Part shown: positions 1 through 5,865 of the stretch, in pieces
How positions within the stretch are numbered: position 1 is the stretch's first letter
How the letters are laid out: every line of letters starts with the position of its first letter
From: SIG459 sp045638085
Lineage (GTDB): Bacteria; Bacillota; Clostridia; Oscillospirales; Oscillospiraceae
Assembly: GCA_045638085.1 (NCBI GenBank)
Contig: JAZUAQ010000077.1
Span: 1 to 6,835 of the forward strand
DNA length: 6,835 bases
Direction: 5' to 3'
Program-made: the position numbers and the translations under genes
Notes under the pieces: generated by a model
Seen by the model: only the letters and a program-made list of their open reading frames with translations
Database searches by the model: none
Told to the model about the DNA's origin: nothing

Positions 1-735
1 CCAAGCAACGTTACCAAAGCCGGAAACTGCAAAGGTCTTGCCCTTGATGTCTTCGCCGAAGGTCTTGAGCATTTCAACTGTGTAGTAAACAGCGCCGAAG
101 CCTGTAGCTTCAGGACGGATAAGAGAACCGCCGAATGAACGGCCCTTACCTGTTAAAACGCCTGTGAACTCGTTGCAAAGTCTCTTATACTGGCCAAACA
201 TAAAGCCAACCTCACGAGCGCCAACACCGATGTCACCTGCAGGAACGTCGGTATCAGGACCGATGTGCTTAGAAAGCTCGGTCATAAAGCTCTGGCAGAA
301 ACGCATAACTTCGCCCTCGCTCTTACCACGTGGGTCAAAGTCAGAACCACCCTTAGCGCCGCCCATAGGAAGACCTGTAAGGCTGTTTTTGAAGGTCTGC
401 TCGAAGCCTAAGAACTTCATAATAGAAGCGTTAACTGATGGGTGAAGTCTGATACCGCCCTTATAAGGACCGATAGCAGAGTTGAACTGTACTCTGTAGC
501 CACGGTTAACCTGTACCTTGCCGTTATCGTCTACCCAAGAAACACGGAAGCTAACCTGACGCTCAGGCTCTACCATTCTTTCAATAACGCCATACTTTTC
601 AAATTTTGGTTCCTGCTCGATAACAGGCTCTAATGACTCTAAAACCTCTTTAACTGTTTGTAGAAACTCGGGTTCGGTTGCATTCTTGGTTGCAACGTCG
701 TTGTAAACCCTCTGTAAGTAAGCTGATTTAAACAT
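1..735 (-). CDS. gdhA: NADP-type glutamate dehydrogenase, N-terminal 245 residues (partial, runs off left edge)
   Basis: The enzyme interconverts glutamate and 2-oxoglutarate plus ammonia with NAD(P)(H), and works as a cytoplasmic hexamer. The visible 245 codons cover the substrate-binding domain and the start of the Rossmann domain. The family signature is LPMGGAKGGSDFDP at about residues 122-135, with the catalytic lysine at 128. PYKGGIR lies at about 90-96, and a nucleotide-binding stretch, VSGFGNVAW, sits at the window edge. Bacterial hexameric enzymes of this type are about 445 residues, so a little over half is present. The ATG at 735-733 follows an AGGAGG ribosome binding site at 749-744, and no other start fits as well. 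The protein resembles the E. coli GdhA type; true cofactor preference cannot be read from this part. Codon choice (many GGT, CGT, GTT) differs from the GC-ending codons of its neighbours, which suits high expression. The frame is open to base 1 with no stop. Confidence 0.97.
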   Translation of the reverse strand, partial: MFKSAYLQRVYNDVATKNATEPEFLQTVKEVLESLEPVIEQEPKFEKYGVIERMVEPERQVSFRVSWVDDNGKVQVNRGYRVQFNSAIGPYKGGIRLHPSVNASIMKFLGFEQTFKNSLTGLPMGGAKGGSDFDPRGKSEGEVMRFCQSFMTELSKHIGPDTDVPAGDIGVGAREVGFMFGQYKRLCNEFTGVLTGKGRSFGGSLIRPEATGFGAVYYTVEMLKTFGEDIKGKTFAVSGFGNVAW

Positions 736-765
736 AATTCTTACCTCCTATAATTTATAAAAAGA

Positions 766-794
766 ATTTTACTGCAAAATTTCTTTGCTGTCAA
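766..794 (-). promoter_or_regulatory. gdhA promoter, near-perfect sigma-A type
   Basis: A perfect -35 box TTGACA (794-789) is followed by a 17-base spacer and a -10 box TAAAAT (771-766). The predicted start near 759 gives a leader of about 24 bases before the gdhA ATG, containing the AGGAGG site. The strength of both boxes agrees with gdhA being a highly expressed catabolic or nitrogen gene. The promoter begins only nine bases after the stop of the preceding S-component gene. Confidence 0.8.
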
Positions 795-802
795 TAAAAA
801 AT

Positions 803-1336
803 TTAAGTTTTTTTGTCCATTTTTGTTATTTTTTTGAGAACTTCGGACAATGGGTATATCAAAGACCCAAGAAGAAGGTTTGATACACCGTGGATTATAT
901 CGAAAGGAAATCCCACCACAATCCAGGACAAAGTTCCCTTTAAATCAAGACCGAAAAAGATTGCTTGCGCCGGAGCATAGAGTATTCCAAACAAAAATCC
1001 GTGCAATCCGCAGACAATAATATATAGTATAATTCTGAAATTTTTAGACTTTATATTAGGTACTAGCATAGTCATTGCCCAAAGCACAGTCCAGATATAA
1101 AGATAGGGAACCCACCATGTTGCAAAGCCGTAAAAAAGACCCATCAGGAAAACATAGAGATAGAGAGGGATGATAGCTTTTTTGCGATATACAAGGGTGT
1201 ATACCATGATAAGCATACCCACAAGGTGGATGTTCGGCGCCCACTCCATCAAAAGTTTAGAGAGGAAGAGTATGCTGCCAAGCATCGCGAAAACCACTAT
1301 CTCTTTGGGAGTGAGTTGGGCTTTCTTGTGTTCCAT
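803..1336 (-). CDS. ECF transporter S component, probably for cobalamin
   Basis: This is a 177-residue hydrophobic protein with about six predicted membrane segments (roughly 13-28, 36-51, 54-72, 75-93, 101-127 and 137-165) and a basic C-terminus. Size and topology match substrate-binding S components of energy-coupling factor vitamin importers. These use two ATPases (EcfA, EcfA') and a scaffold (EcfT), none of which is encoded here, so it would be a group II system sharing a module encoded elsewhere. Its ATG (1336-1334) overlaps the TAA stop of the upstream lipoprotein gene by one base (TAATG). There is no strong ribosome binding site, so translation is probably coupled. The upstream cobalamin riboswitch points to vitamin B12 or a precursor as substrate. 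The known B12-specific S component is CbrT, but I cannot establish orthology from sequence alone, so I leave the symbol blank. The S-component call is fairly secure; the substrate is inferred from regulation. Confidence 0.8.
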   Translation of the reverse strand: MEHKKAQLTPKEIVVFAMLGSILFLSKLLMEWAPNIHLVGMLIMVYTLVYRKKAIIPLYLYVFLMGLFYGFATWWVPYLYIWTVLWAMTMLVPNIKSKNFRIILYIIVCGLHGFLFGILYAPAQAIFFGLDLKGTLSWIVVGFPFDIIHGVSNLLLGSLIYPLSEVLKKITKMDKKT

Positions 1337-1746
1337 TATTTCTCAGCCTTGAATGCGTATGCAGCGCCGTCTTCAATATCGGTCAGTTCGCAGCCGGTGG
1401 CGCCGTATTCGCCGTTAACGTAGAAAGCCCAGTACATTCCGTGAGTTTCATAGTCGAGAGGAATACCGGTGACTTCCTTAACGTAGAGACCATAGGGGCC
1501 GTCCTCACCGGTGATAAGGCCTTCATCCATGAGCGCCTCGCCAACTGAGCCGGCAGAGCTTGTCAGCTCAAAGCTTTGGGTGTTGCCATCGGGGTCCACC
1601 ACCGTGAAGGTGAAGGTTTTGGGTTCGACGTTTGCGTCGCCCTCATCTTTGCTGCCGCATGCAGCAAATGAAAGTACCATAGCCGCAATAAGTACTATCA
1701 GGATGAGAGATACGAAACGCGAATGATTTCTTTTCGCATTTTTCAT
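1336..1746 (-). CDS. DUF4430 (transcobalamin/intrinsic factor-like domain) lipoprotein
   Basis: This 136-residue protein is predicted to sit on the outer face of the membrane. Residues 1-29 form a lipoprotein signal: a basic start, a hydrophobic stretch at 12-29, then FAAC with the lipidated Cys at 30. The phenylalanine at -3 is slightly atypical. A short acidic linker (31-42) leads into a single DUF4430-like domain (about 43-136). It is recognisable from VGEALMDEGL at 68-77, the YGLYV segment, GMYWAFYVNGE at 103-113 and the closing IEDGAAYAF at 124-132. DUF4430 is the family found in the C-terminal domain of animal intrinsic factor and transcobalamin. I chose the ATG at 1746-1744 because AAGGAG (1760-1755) lies 8 bases upstream. 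An in-frame ATG 15 codons earlier falls inside the leader hairpin and has no such site. It lies behind a cobalamin riboswitch and overlaps the S-component gene, so a B12-capturing surface protein is the natural inference. Binding is not proven. Confidence 0.85.
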   Translation of the reverse strand: MKNAKRNHSRFVSLILIVLIAAMVLSFAACGSKDEGDANVEPKTFTFTVVDPDGNTQSFELTSSAGSVGEALMDEGLITGEDGPYGLYVKEVTGIPLDYETHGMYWAFYVNGEYGATGCELTDIEDGAAYAFKAEK

Positions 1747-1781
1747 ATTCTTTTCTCCTTTTAGTGTAAATATCAGCCTCG

Positions 1782-1824
1782 GATTTGCCATCGGCAGGGA
1801 ATCGCTGCCTTTTGATGCAAAATC
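1782..1824 (-). promoter_or_regulatory. Long hairpin after the riboswitch aptamer (possible expression platform)
   Basis: Directly after the B12 box, an inner stem GGCAG/CTGCC (1809-1805 with 1797-1793, seven-base loop) is extended by an imperfect outer stem, GATTTTGCATC (1824-1814) with GATGGCAAATC (1792-1782). No U-run follows, so it is not a standard intrinsic terminator. The lipoprotein ribosome binding site lies 22 bases further downstream and is outside the stem. It may be the expression-platform helix of the riboswitch, but the mechanism is not visible. Confidence 0.5.
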
Positions 1825-1998
1825 GGTAAGTCTTCCGGCTTGGGGATCATGCGTCTTGCCTGCCCGCCTTCTCAGCCAATTTGGCCAATGGTTTTTCCAA
1901 AGCAGTTGCGGCCTGCTTCGGGGCAGTTGACTCTCCCTTTACGGCGACGGTCTCGCACAGGATTTACACCTGTTTCCTTTGCCTTTTTCCGTTACTGT
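1822..1998 (-). ncRNA. Cobalamin (adenosylcobalamin-class) riboswitch
   Basis: Read on the minus strand, this leader carries the diagnostic elements of the cobalamin riboswitch in order. The core GGTGTAAATCC (1970-1960) lies within a CAGG/CCTG stem and follows an AAAGGAAA stretch. A segment ending GCCGTAA resembles the three-way part of the aptamer. Then comes a stem-loop region with GGCCAAATTGGC and a GAGAAGGC motif. Last is the B12 box, AAGCCGGAAGACTTACC at 1841-1825, a near-exact match to the consensus. A short P1 can form between GTAA near the 5' end and TTAC in the B12 box. The element begins at the predicted transcription start and sits before the DUF4430 and S-component genes, which it presumably represses when B12 is plentiful. 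I recognised it by motif; no covariance search was run. Confidence 0.93.
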
Positions 1999-2004
1999 TC
2001 TTCT

Positions 2005-2033
2005 ATCTTACTACTGAAGATTACATATTGCAA
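2005..2033 (-). promoter_or_regulatory. Promoter of the riboswitch/B12-uptake operon
   Basis: The -35 box TTGCAA (2033-2028), a 17-base spacer and the -10 box TAAGAT (2010-2005) predict a start near 1998, exactly where the riboswitch sequence begins. The promoter lies just downstream of the terminator of the previous transcription unit, so the uptake genes form their own operon. Confidence 0.7.
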
Positions 2034-2047
2034 GAAAATTAAACATT

Positions 2048-2072
2048 AAAGGGACTGCAGTGCAGTCCCTTT
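2048..2072 (-). terminator. Intrinsic terminator after the radical SAM gene
   Basis: A perfect inverted repeat (AAAGGGACTGC, a three-base loop, then GCAGTCCCTTT) starts four bases after the TAA of the radical SAM gene. On the minus strand it is followed by the T-rich stretch TTTAATGTTTAATTTTC. Because the arms begin and end in AAA/TTT it could also work from the other strand, but no plus-strand gene points into it. Confidence 0.88.
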
Positions 2073-2076
2073 GGGC

Positions 2077-2910
2077 TTATTTAAATCTGGATGCATAGCC
2101 GCAGCGGCGGCAAAGCTCTTCCGTGGCCTTTCGGCAGGAAAAGCCTTCATAAATGGCTTTTGCTCTCGGCGTGGAGATTATATCCTCAAGGCTTTGCTCG
2201 TGTATATTTCCCAGCGGAATGCTGCCGTCACTGTCAAGGCAGCAGGGCACAACGGTGCCGTCGCACAAAATGCCTATATGGTCACGAAGACCGTAGCAAA
2301 AGCTTACTTTCGCCTCGGGAGCGGCAAGGTCGGGCCAATCAAACTTATCCCCGTGTTCGAGAAATACCCTCGGCGCAAGGCGGAGATTTTTGGTGCAGTC
2401 CTCCCAGGGGGCGGGGAAACGCTCTTCGAGAAGCTTCAGAATCTGATTGTTACAGCTATTTTCTCCGCCTTCATTCCAAAGGCGAAGAGAGCAGATAACT
2501 CCTTTTTCGGCTGCGCAGGCGGCAAAATCTGAAACGGACACCATATAAGAGCCGAGGCTGCTGTCGCTGCTGCCGCTGCCCTCAAAGGACTGGAGGGAGA
2601 TATTCACTCTGTGCAAAGCGGGGGAGGAGAGAAGCTCGCCGCCTCGCTCCCGGAGCAGAGTGCCGTTGGTGGTGAGGATAACCCGAAAGCCTTTGCTGTG
2701 GGCAATGGAGAGGAATTCCCCCAAATCGGGATGGAGTAAGGGCTCTCCCATAAGGTGGAAATAGAGAAACTTGGTGTGCCCCACAAGAGAGGAGCTTATG
2801 TTCTCAAATTCCCCGGTGCTCATAAAGCGTCCCTCGCGGCAGGTGCCGGGACAAAAAGAGCATTTCAGGTTGCAGATATTTGTGATTTCAAGATAGATTT
2901 TTTTCAACAT
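2077..2910 (-). CDS. Radical SAM/SPASM domain protein of unknown substrate
   Basis: This 277-residue protein is predicted to be cytoplasmic. The radical SAM cluster motif CxxxCxxC is at residues 13, 17 and 20, which ligates a 4Fe-4S cluster and binds S-adenosylmethionine. It is followed by the GEP motif (55-57), TTNGT (80-84) and ISLQS (104-108), all typical of the partial TIM barrel. The C-terminal third carries a SPASM-like set of cysteines (205, 216, 223, 224, 259, 267 and 270) around CDGTVVPCC and LGNIHE, which should hold one or two auxiliary clusters. SPASM enzymes include peptide-maturing and sulfatase-maturing enzymes. I see no precursor peptide or sulfatase here, so the substrate is unknown. 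The ATG at 2910-2908 lies two bases after the stop of the PAP2-GDPD gene. An in-frame TTG two codons earlier overlaps that stop (TTGA) and is the alternative. Neither has a clear ribosome binding site, so translation is likely coupled. Confidence 0.88.
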   Translation of the reverse strand: MLKKIYLEITNICNLKCSFCPGTCREGRFMSTGEFENISSSLVGHTKFLYFHLMGEPLLHPDLGEFLSIAHSKGFRVILTTNGTLLRERGGELLSSPALHRVNISLQSFEGSGSSDSSLGSYMVSVSDFAACAAEKGVICSLRLWNEGGENSCNNQILKLLEERFPAPWEDCTKNLRLAPRVFLEHGDKFDWPDLAAPEAKVSFCYGLRDHIGILCDGTVVPCCLDSDGSIPLGNIHEQSLEDIISTPRAKAIYEGFSCRKATEELCRRCGYASRFK

Positions 2911-2912
2911 AG

Positions 2913-4832
2913 TCAATTTATGGGTTGGTTGAGGACCTGAGCGCCCACGTCGGGAACGTCGGTCATAACCGCGTCTGCGCCGATGCTCTGGAGATAGGCT
3001 ATTTCATCGGCTTCGTTGATGGTCCAGTACTGAACGGCAATGTTGTGCTCATGAGCATAGTTGATAACGCGGGATGTGCCAAGATTCACAACATAATCGG
3101 TGGTGGGAATCTGGAGGGCAACAAAGGGGAATGCGTCCTTTTTAATGCCGAAGAAGGAGCAGAGATAGAACTTAATAGCCTCGTTGAAACCTGCGGAGCG
3201 GGGGAGGTCGGGGTAGGTGGCATCCATATACTCAGTGACCTCGTTATTGAAAGTTCCAACAACGGCGCGGTCAAGGGCTCCGTATTCCTGCAAAATTGCG
3301 TAGAGCTTATCTACAGCGGCATATCCGGTCTCGCCGGAGTTTTTAATCTCGATAATGTAGCGGTATTCGCCCTGAGCTTCAAGATAATCGAAGGTCTCTC
3401 TGATGGTGGTTATGCGGAGGTCATCGGGGATGTCCTCGCCGCGGAGACCTGCATAGGGGCTCTCGCCGCTGTCTGCGGTGAATTTATCGCCCATGTTCAA
3501 CTCCTTAAGCTGAGCAAGGGTATAATCGCCGGGATAAACATCCTCGTGTCCGAAATGTTCAACGGCGTTGCTGGTGCGGTCAAGAGTGGAGTCGTGGAGA
3601 AGCACAAGCTCTCCGTCAGCGGTCATGCGCAGGTCGAATTCGAAAATATCCAACTCGTATTCATCGCTTTCAACGCAGTTCTTCAAAGCTGCCATTGTGT
3701 TTTCGGGGGCGATTCCGCCGCCCGCTCTGTGTCCGGAGAGCATGGTGACACCCAGAGGAGTGATAAGGGGATTAGTGCAATTTTCGGTGCTGACGGGCTC
3801 AACGTTGGTGCGGCGGGTGACTCTCCAGAAGAGGAAGCCTCCAAGAATTGCTATGACAAGAATAACAACAAGGATGATTATAAGAGCCTTTTTAATGCGC
3901 TTTTTGGCCTTGGGGCTGAGGGGACAGCCGGCGTTGAACCATCCGAAGGTCATGGGCCAGATTGCTGCTGCAAATACGCAGACGAGGAAATAGCGGATAG
4001 CGGTGGTGAAGAGCACATCGCCGAATATAAGTTTCAGGAGGGGCTTGGTGCCTTCCTTGATTGCAAGGGTGAGTGCAAGACCGATTATAACCTTGGGCAG
4101 CTGACGAAGGAACTTGGTCTTGGGTTGAAAGTTTACATAACGGCGCTCTACCCAGAGGCTGCAGAGGATACCAAGGGAACAACCAAGGAGGGTCCAACCC
4201 TGCTTAATTCCGGAATGAAGATTATGGGGGTCAATATCTGCAGGCCAAGCCTTGAAGTTTACATAAAATACATAGACTAGTGAGAGAAGGGAGAAGATGC
4301 CGTAGGCAATATAGAGAAGGGCGGGTTTTTCCTCGCTCTTTTTGAAGAGAGGATAGAGGGCGAAAATGAGGACGATGCCGATGGCAAGGCTCACAAGAAC
4401 GTCTGCAGGTGTATGCACGCCCAGATACATGCGGGAGAGCGCCGTAAGAACGAGGAGAACGATGGTGACAATTCTCACCCAGATTTTCTTGCTGAATCTG
4501 GCAATGCCGCCCATTGTGGTGGTGACTTGCTGAGTGTGACCGCTGGGGAAGGAATAGCCCGTTGCGGCTTCACGGGCGGATTCCACAATGGTGAAGGAGG
4601 GATCTTTTACCCAAGGTCTGGGAATGCGGAAGGTGAGCTTGAGAAGCTGATTGAGGAGGGTGCCGCCCAAGCCTGCCAGCATGATATAAAGTCCGCTGCT
4701 TTTGCTTACGCACCAATAGATGATGATTGCGAGGACGAGAAAGGCGATCTCGTCGCCGAGATATGTAATTACGGAGAAAAAGGCATCCAGAACGGGATTG
4801 CGGATACTTTCAAGGAAATAGAGAAACTGCAT
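2913..4832 (-). CDS. PAP2 phosphatase-GDPD phosphodiesterase membrane fusion protein
   Basis: This 639-residue membrane protein carries two hydrolase domains. Residues 1-165 are a PAP2 lipid phosphatase with all three motifs: K65-x6-R72-P73, PSGH at 96-99, and S133-R134 to H140 with D144. Further membrane segments run at about 170-300, then a basic stretch and one strong membrane segment at about 314-336. Residues 364-630 are a glycerophosphodiester phosphodiesterase domain with HR at 368-369, E377-N378, E398 and D400, H413-D414, EIK at 495-497 and W603. Both active sites look complete. GDPD enzymes cleave glycerophosphodiesters to glycerol-3-phosphate and an alcohol; PAP2 enzymes remove terminal phosphates from lipids. 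The tethered domain is probably outside the cell, but topology is inferred. I chose the ATG at 4832-4830 because GGAGGT (4844-4839) lies six bases upstream; an earlier in-frame start lies upstream of this site. It is first in a two-gene unit with the radical SAM gene. The physiological substrate is unknown. Confidence 0.93.
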   Translation of the reverse strand: MQFLYFLESIRNPVLDAFFSVITYLGDEIAFLVLAIIIYWCVSKSSGLYIMLAGLGGTLLNQLLKLTFRIPRPWVKDPSFTIVESAREAATGYSFPSGHTQQVTTTMGGIARFSKKIWVRIVTIVLLVLTALSRMYLGVHTPADVLVSLAIGIVLIFALYPLFKKSEEKPALLYIAYGIFSLLSLVYVFYVNFKAWPADIDPHNLHSGIKQGWTLLGCSLGILCSLWVERRYVNFQPKTKFLRQLPKVIIGLALTLAIKEGTKPLLKLIFGDVLFTTAIRYFLVCVFAAAIWPMTFGWFNAGCPLSPKAKKRIKKALIIILVVILVIAILGGFLFWRVTRRTNVEPVSTENCTNPLITPLGVTMLSGHRAGGGIAPENTMAALKNCVESDEYELDIFEFDLRMTADGELVLLHDSTLDRTSNAVEHFGHEDVYPGDYTLAQLKELNMGDKFTADSGESPYAGLRGEDIPDDLRITTIRETFDYLEAQGEYRYIIEIKNSGETGYAAVDKLYAILQEYGALDRAVVGTFNNEVTEYMDATYPDLPRSAGFNEAIKFYLCSFFGIKKDAFPFVALQIPTTDYVVNLGTSRVINYAHEHNIAVQYWTINEADEIAYLQSIGADAVMTDVPDVGAQVLNQPIN

Positions 4833-4865
4833 AAATGCACCTCCATAATCGATAGGATTAAATTG

Positions 4866-4894
4866 ATTGTAGCACAAAAATATCCCTATGGCAA
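4866..4894 (-). promoter_or_regulatory. Promoter of the PAP2-GDPD/radical SAM unit (extended -10)
   Basis: The -35 box TTGCCA (4894-4889), a 17-base spacer and the -10 box TACAAT (4871-4866) are joined by an upstream TG, giving the extended form TGCTACAAT. The predicted start is near 4859. The -35 box abuts the T-run of the preceding terminator, so the two units are packed without spare sequence. Confidence 0.72.
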
Positions 4895-4923
4895 TAAAAT
4901 CCCCCCGAGGGATTCCCGGGGGG
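4893..4923 (-). terminator. Intrinsic terminator after the EamA gene
   Basis: A very GC-rich stem, CCCCCCG (4923-4917 on the minus strand) with CGGGGGG (4907-4901), encloses a nine-base centre and is followed by ATTTTATT. It starts nine bases after the TAG stop of the EamA transporter gene. Confidence 0.88.
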
Positions 4924-4931
4924 ATGAGAGA

Positions 4932-5810
4932 CTATTTGATTCTGTCCGCTATGAACATACCAAGCATAATGAGCACTGCGCCCGCTATGCCCATGACTGT
5001 GAGGGGCTCATCAAGGATGATGACTCCGGTGAGCATGGTGAAAAAGGGGATGATATAAACATAGTTGCAGACGGTGACTATGCCGAGGCGCTTGCTTGCG
5101 GCGTTCCAGAAAACATAACCCAGAGCGGAGCAGACAAGGCCAAGGAATATGAAGCAGAAGAGATAGCCTCCGTTCATGAGGGGCGCGAGGGAGAAGCTGT
5201 GGTCTTCAACAAGGGCAATGGGCAAACCGGTGATAAAGCCCCAGAACATAATGCGGCGGGTGAGGATGAGGTTGTTATATTTGTCCACGCCTTTTCGGAG
5301 CAAAACGGAATAGAAGGCCCAGCAAAGGGCTGCGCCGAAGCTGAGAAGGTCACCGATGGGGGAGAGTTTCAGAACAACGGTGCCGTTGAAAACAACTAGT
5401 GCAACGCCGACTATGGCAATGGCAAAGCCCATAATGCTGCCTTTTTTCAGCTTCTCATCGGGGAGGAAAAAATGTGCGGCAATGGCAGTGAGAATAGGTG
5501 CTGCAGCCACAATGATGCTTACATTGGCGGCATATGTATAAGTGAGGGCGGAGTTTTCAAAGAGGAAGTAAAGGCTGCAGCCGCTGACGGCCAGACCGAT
5601 AAAACGAAGCTCCTCCTTAAAACTGAGCTTAAGGGTTTTGGGGCAGCAGAGCCAAAGTGCAATGTATGCCAGCACAAAGCGCATAAGCATTACCTGTGCG
5701 GGACTATAGCTTTGGAGCAATATTTTGCTCGCGATGAAAGAACTGCCCCATGCAAGGGCAGTGAAGGCGGCAAAAATATGGGCAAGGGCTGCGGGCATTT
5801 TCTTTGTCAT
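4932..5810 (-). CDS. EamA/DMT-family transporter
   Basis: This 292-residue integral membrane protein of the drug/metabolite transporter superfamily has about ten membrane helices as two repeated EamA domains (about 8-140 and 153-288). Family marks include WGSSF at 21-25, the conserved Arg in MLMRF at 41-45, and ENSALTYTYAANVSII at 85-100. In the second half, GYVFWNAASKRLG (231-243) leads to YIIPFFTMLTGVIILDEPLT. Members usually export amino acids, nucleobases or other small metabolites; the substrate cannot be told here. I chose the ATG at 5810-5808, with AAGGA (5823-5819) eight bases upstream. An in-frame TTG ten codons earlier lies inside the preceding terminator hairpin and is rejected. 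Only about 16 bases separate that terminator's T-run from the start codon, and I see no promoter between, so expression probably depends on read-through or an unseen promoter. A terminator follows the stop. Confidence 0.93.
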   Translation of the reverse strand: MTKKMPAALAHIFAAFTALAWGSSFIASKILLQSYSPAQVMLMRFVLAYIALWLCCPKTLKLSFKEELRFIGLAVSGCSLYFLFENSALTYTYAANVSIIVAAAPILTAIAAHFFLPDEKLKKGSIMGFAIAIVGVALVVFNGTVVLKLSPIGDLLSFGAALCWAFYSVLLRKGVDKYNNLILTRRIMFWGFITGLPIALVEDHSFSLAPLMNGGYLFCFIFLGLVCSALGYVFWNAASKRLGIVTVCNYVYIIPFFTMLTGVIILDEPLTVMGIAGAVLIMLGMFIADRIK

Positions 5811-5826
5811 GGTAAGTGTCCTTAAT

Positions 5827-5854
5827 AAAAAACAGGGCAAAAGCCCTGTTTTTT
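5827..5854 (-). terminator. Terminator between the E2-like gene and the EamA gene
   Basis: The stem AACAGGGC/GCCCTGTT (5850-5843 with 5838-5831, four-base loop) is extended by A-T pairs. On the minus strand it ends in six T residues followed by ATT. It starts 11 bases after the TAA of the acyltransferase gene. The A-run on the other side would also let it act on plus-strand transcripts. The EamA ribosome binding site begins a few bases after the T-run. Confidence 0.9.
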
Positions 5855-5865
5855 TACTTTATTTT

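Noticed and set aside
736..768. AATTCTT/AAGAATT inverted repeat around the gdhA ribosome binding site
   Set aside because: One arm overlaps the -10 box and would not be transcribed, the loop is about 19 bases, and the sequence is AT-rich, so it is probably chance.
796..813. AT-only repeat after the S-component gene as a terminator
   Set aside because: The stem has almost no GC pairs, so it is unlikely to terminate transcription.
1747..1791. Longer N-terminus for the DUF4430 lipoprotein
   Set aside because: The earlier ATG falls in the leader hairpin without a ribosome binding site. The ATG at 1746 has AAGGAG at good spacing and gives a proper lipoprotein signal.
1840..2049. Small plus-strand frame of 69 codons
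   Set aside because: It is antisense to the cobalamin riboswitch and its promoter, which account for the conservation expected there.
2071..2532. Plus-strand frames antisense to the radical SAM gene, starting in the terminator hairpin
   Set aside because: There is no ribosome binding site, no domain, and the opposite strand carries an intact radical SAM/SPASM gene.
2925..4280. Long plus-strand open frame of 451 codons
   Set aside because: It lies wholly antisense to the PAP2-GDPD gene, whose motifs and ribosome binding site are clear. Its translation has no recognisable domain and reflects GC-biased third positions.
4413..5399. Plus-strand open frame of 328 codons
   Set aside because: It runs antisense through two unrelated genes and the terminator-promoter gap between them. 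Its composition is low-complexity Glu/Gly/Ala, as expected for a shadow frame.
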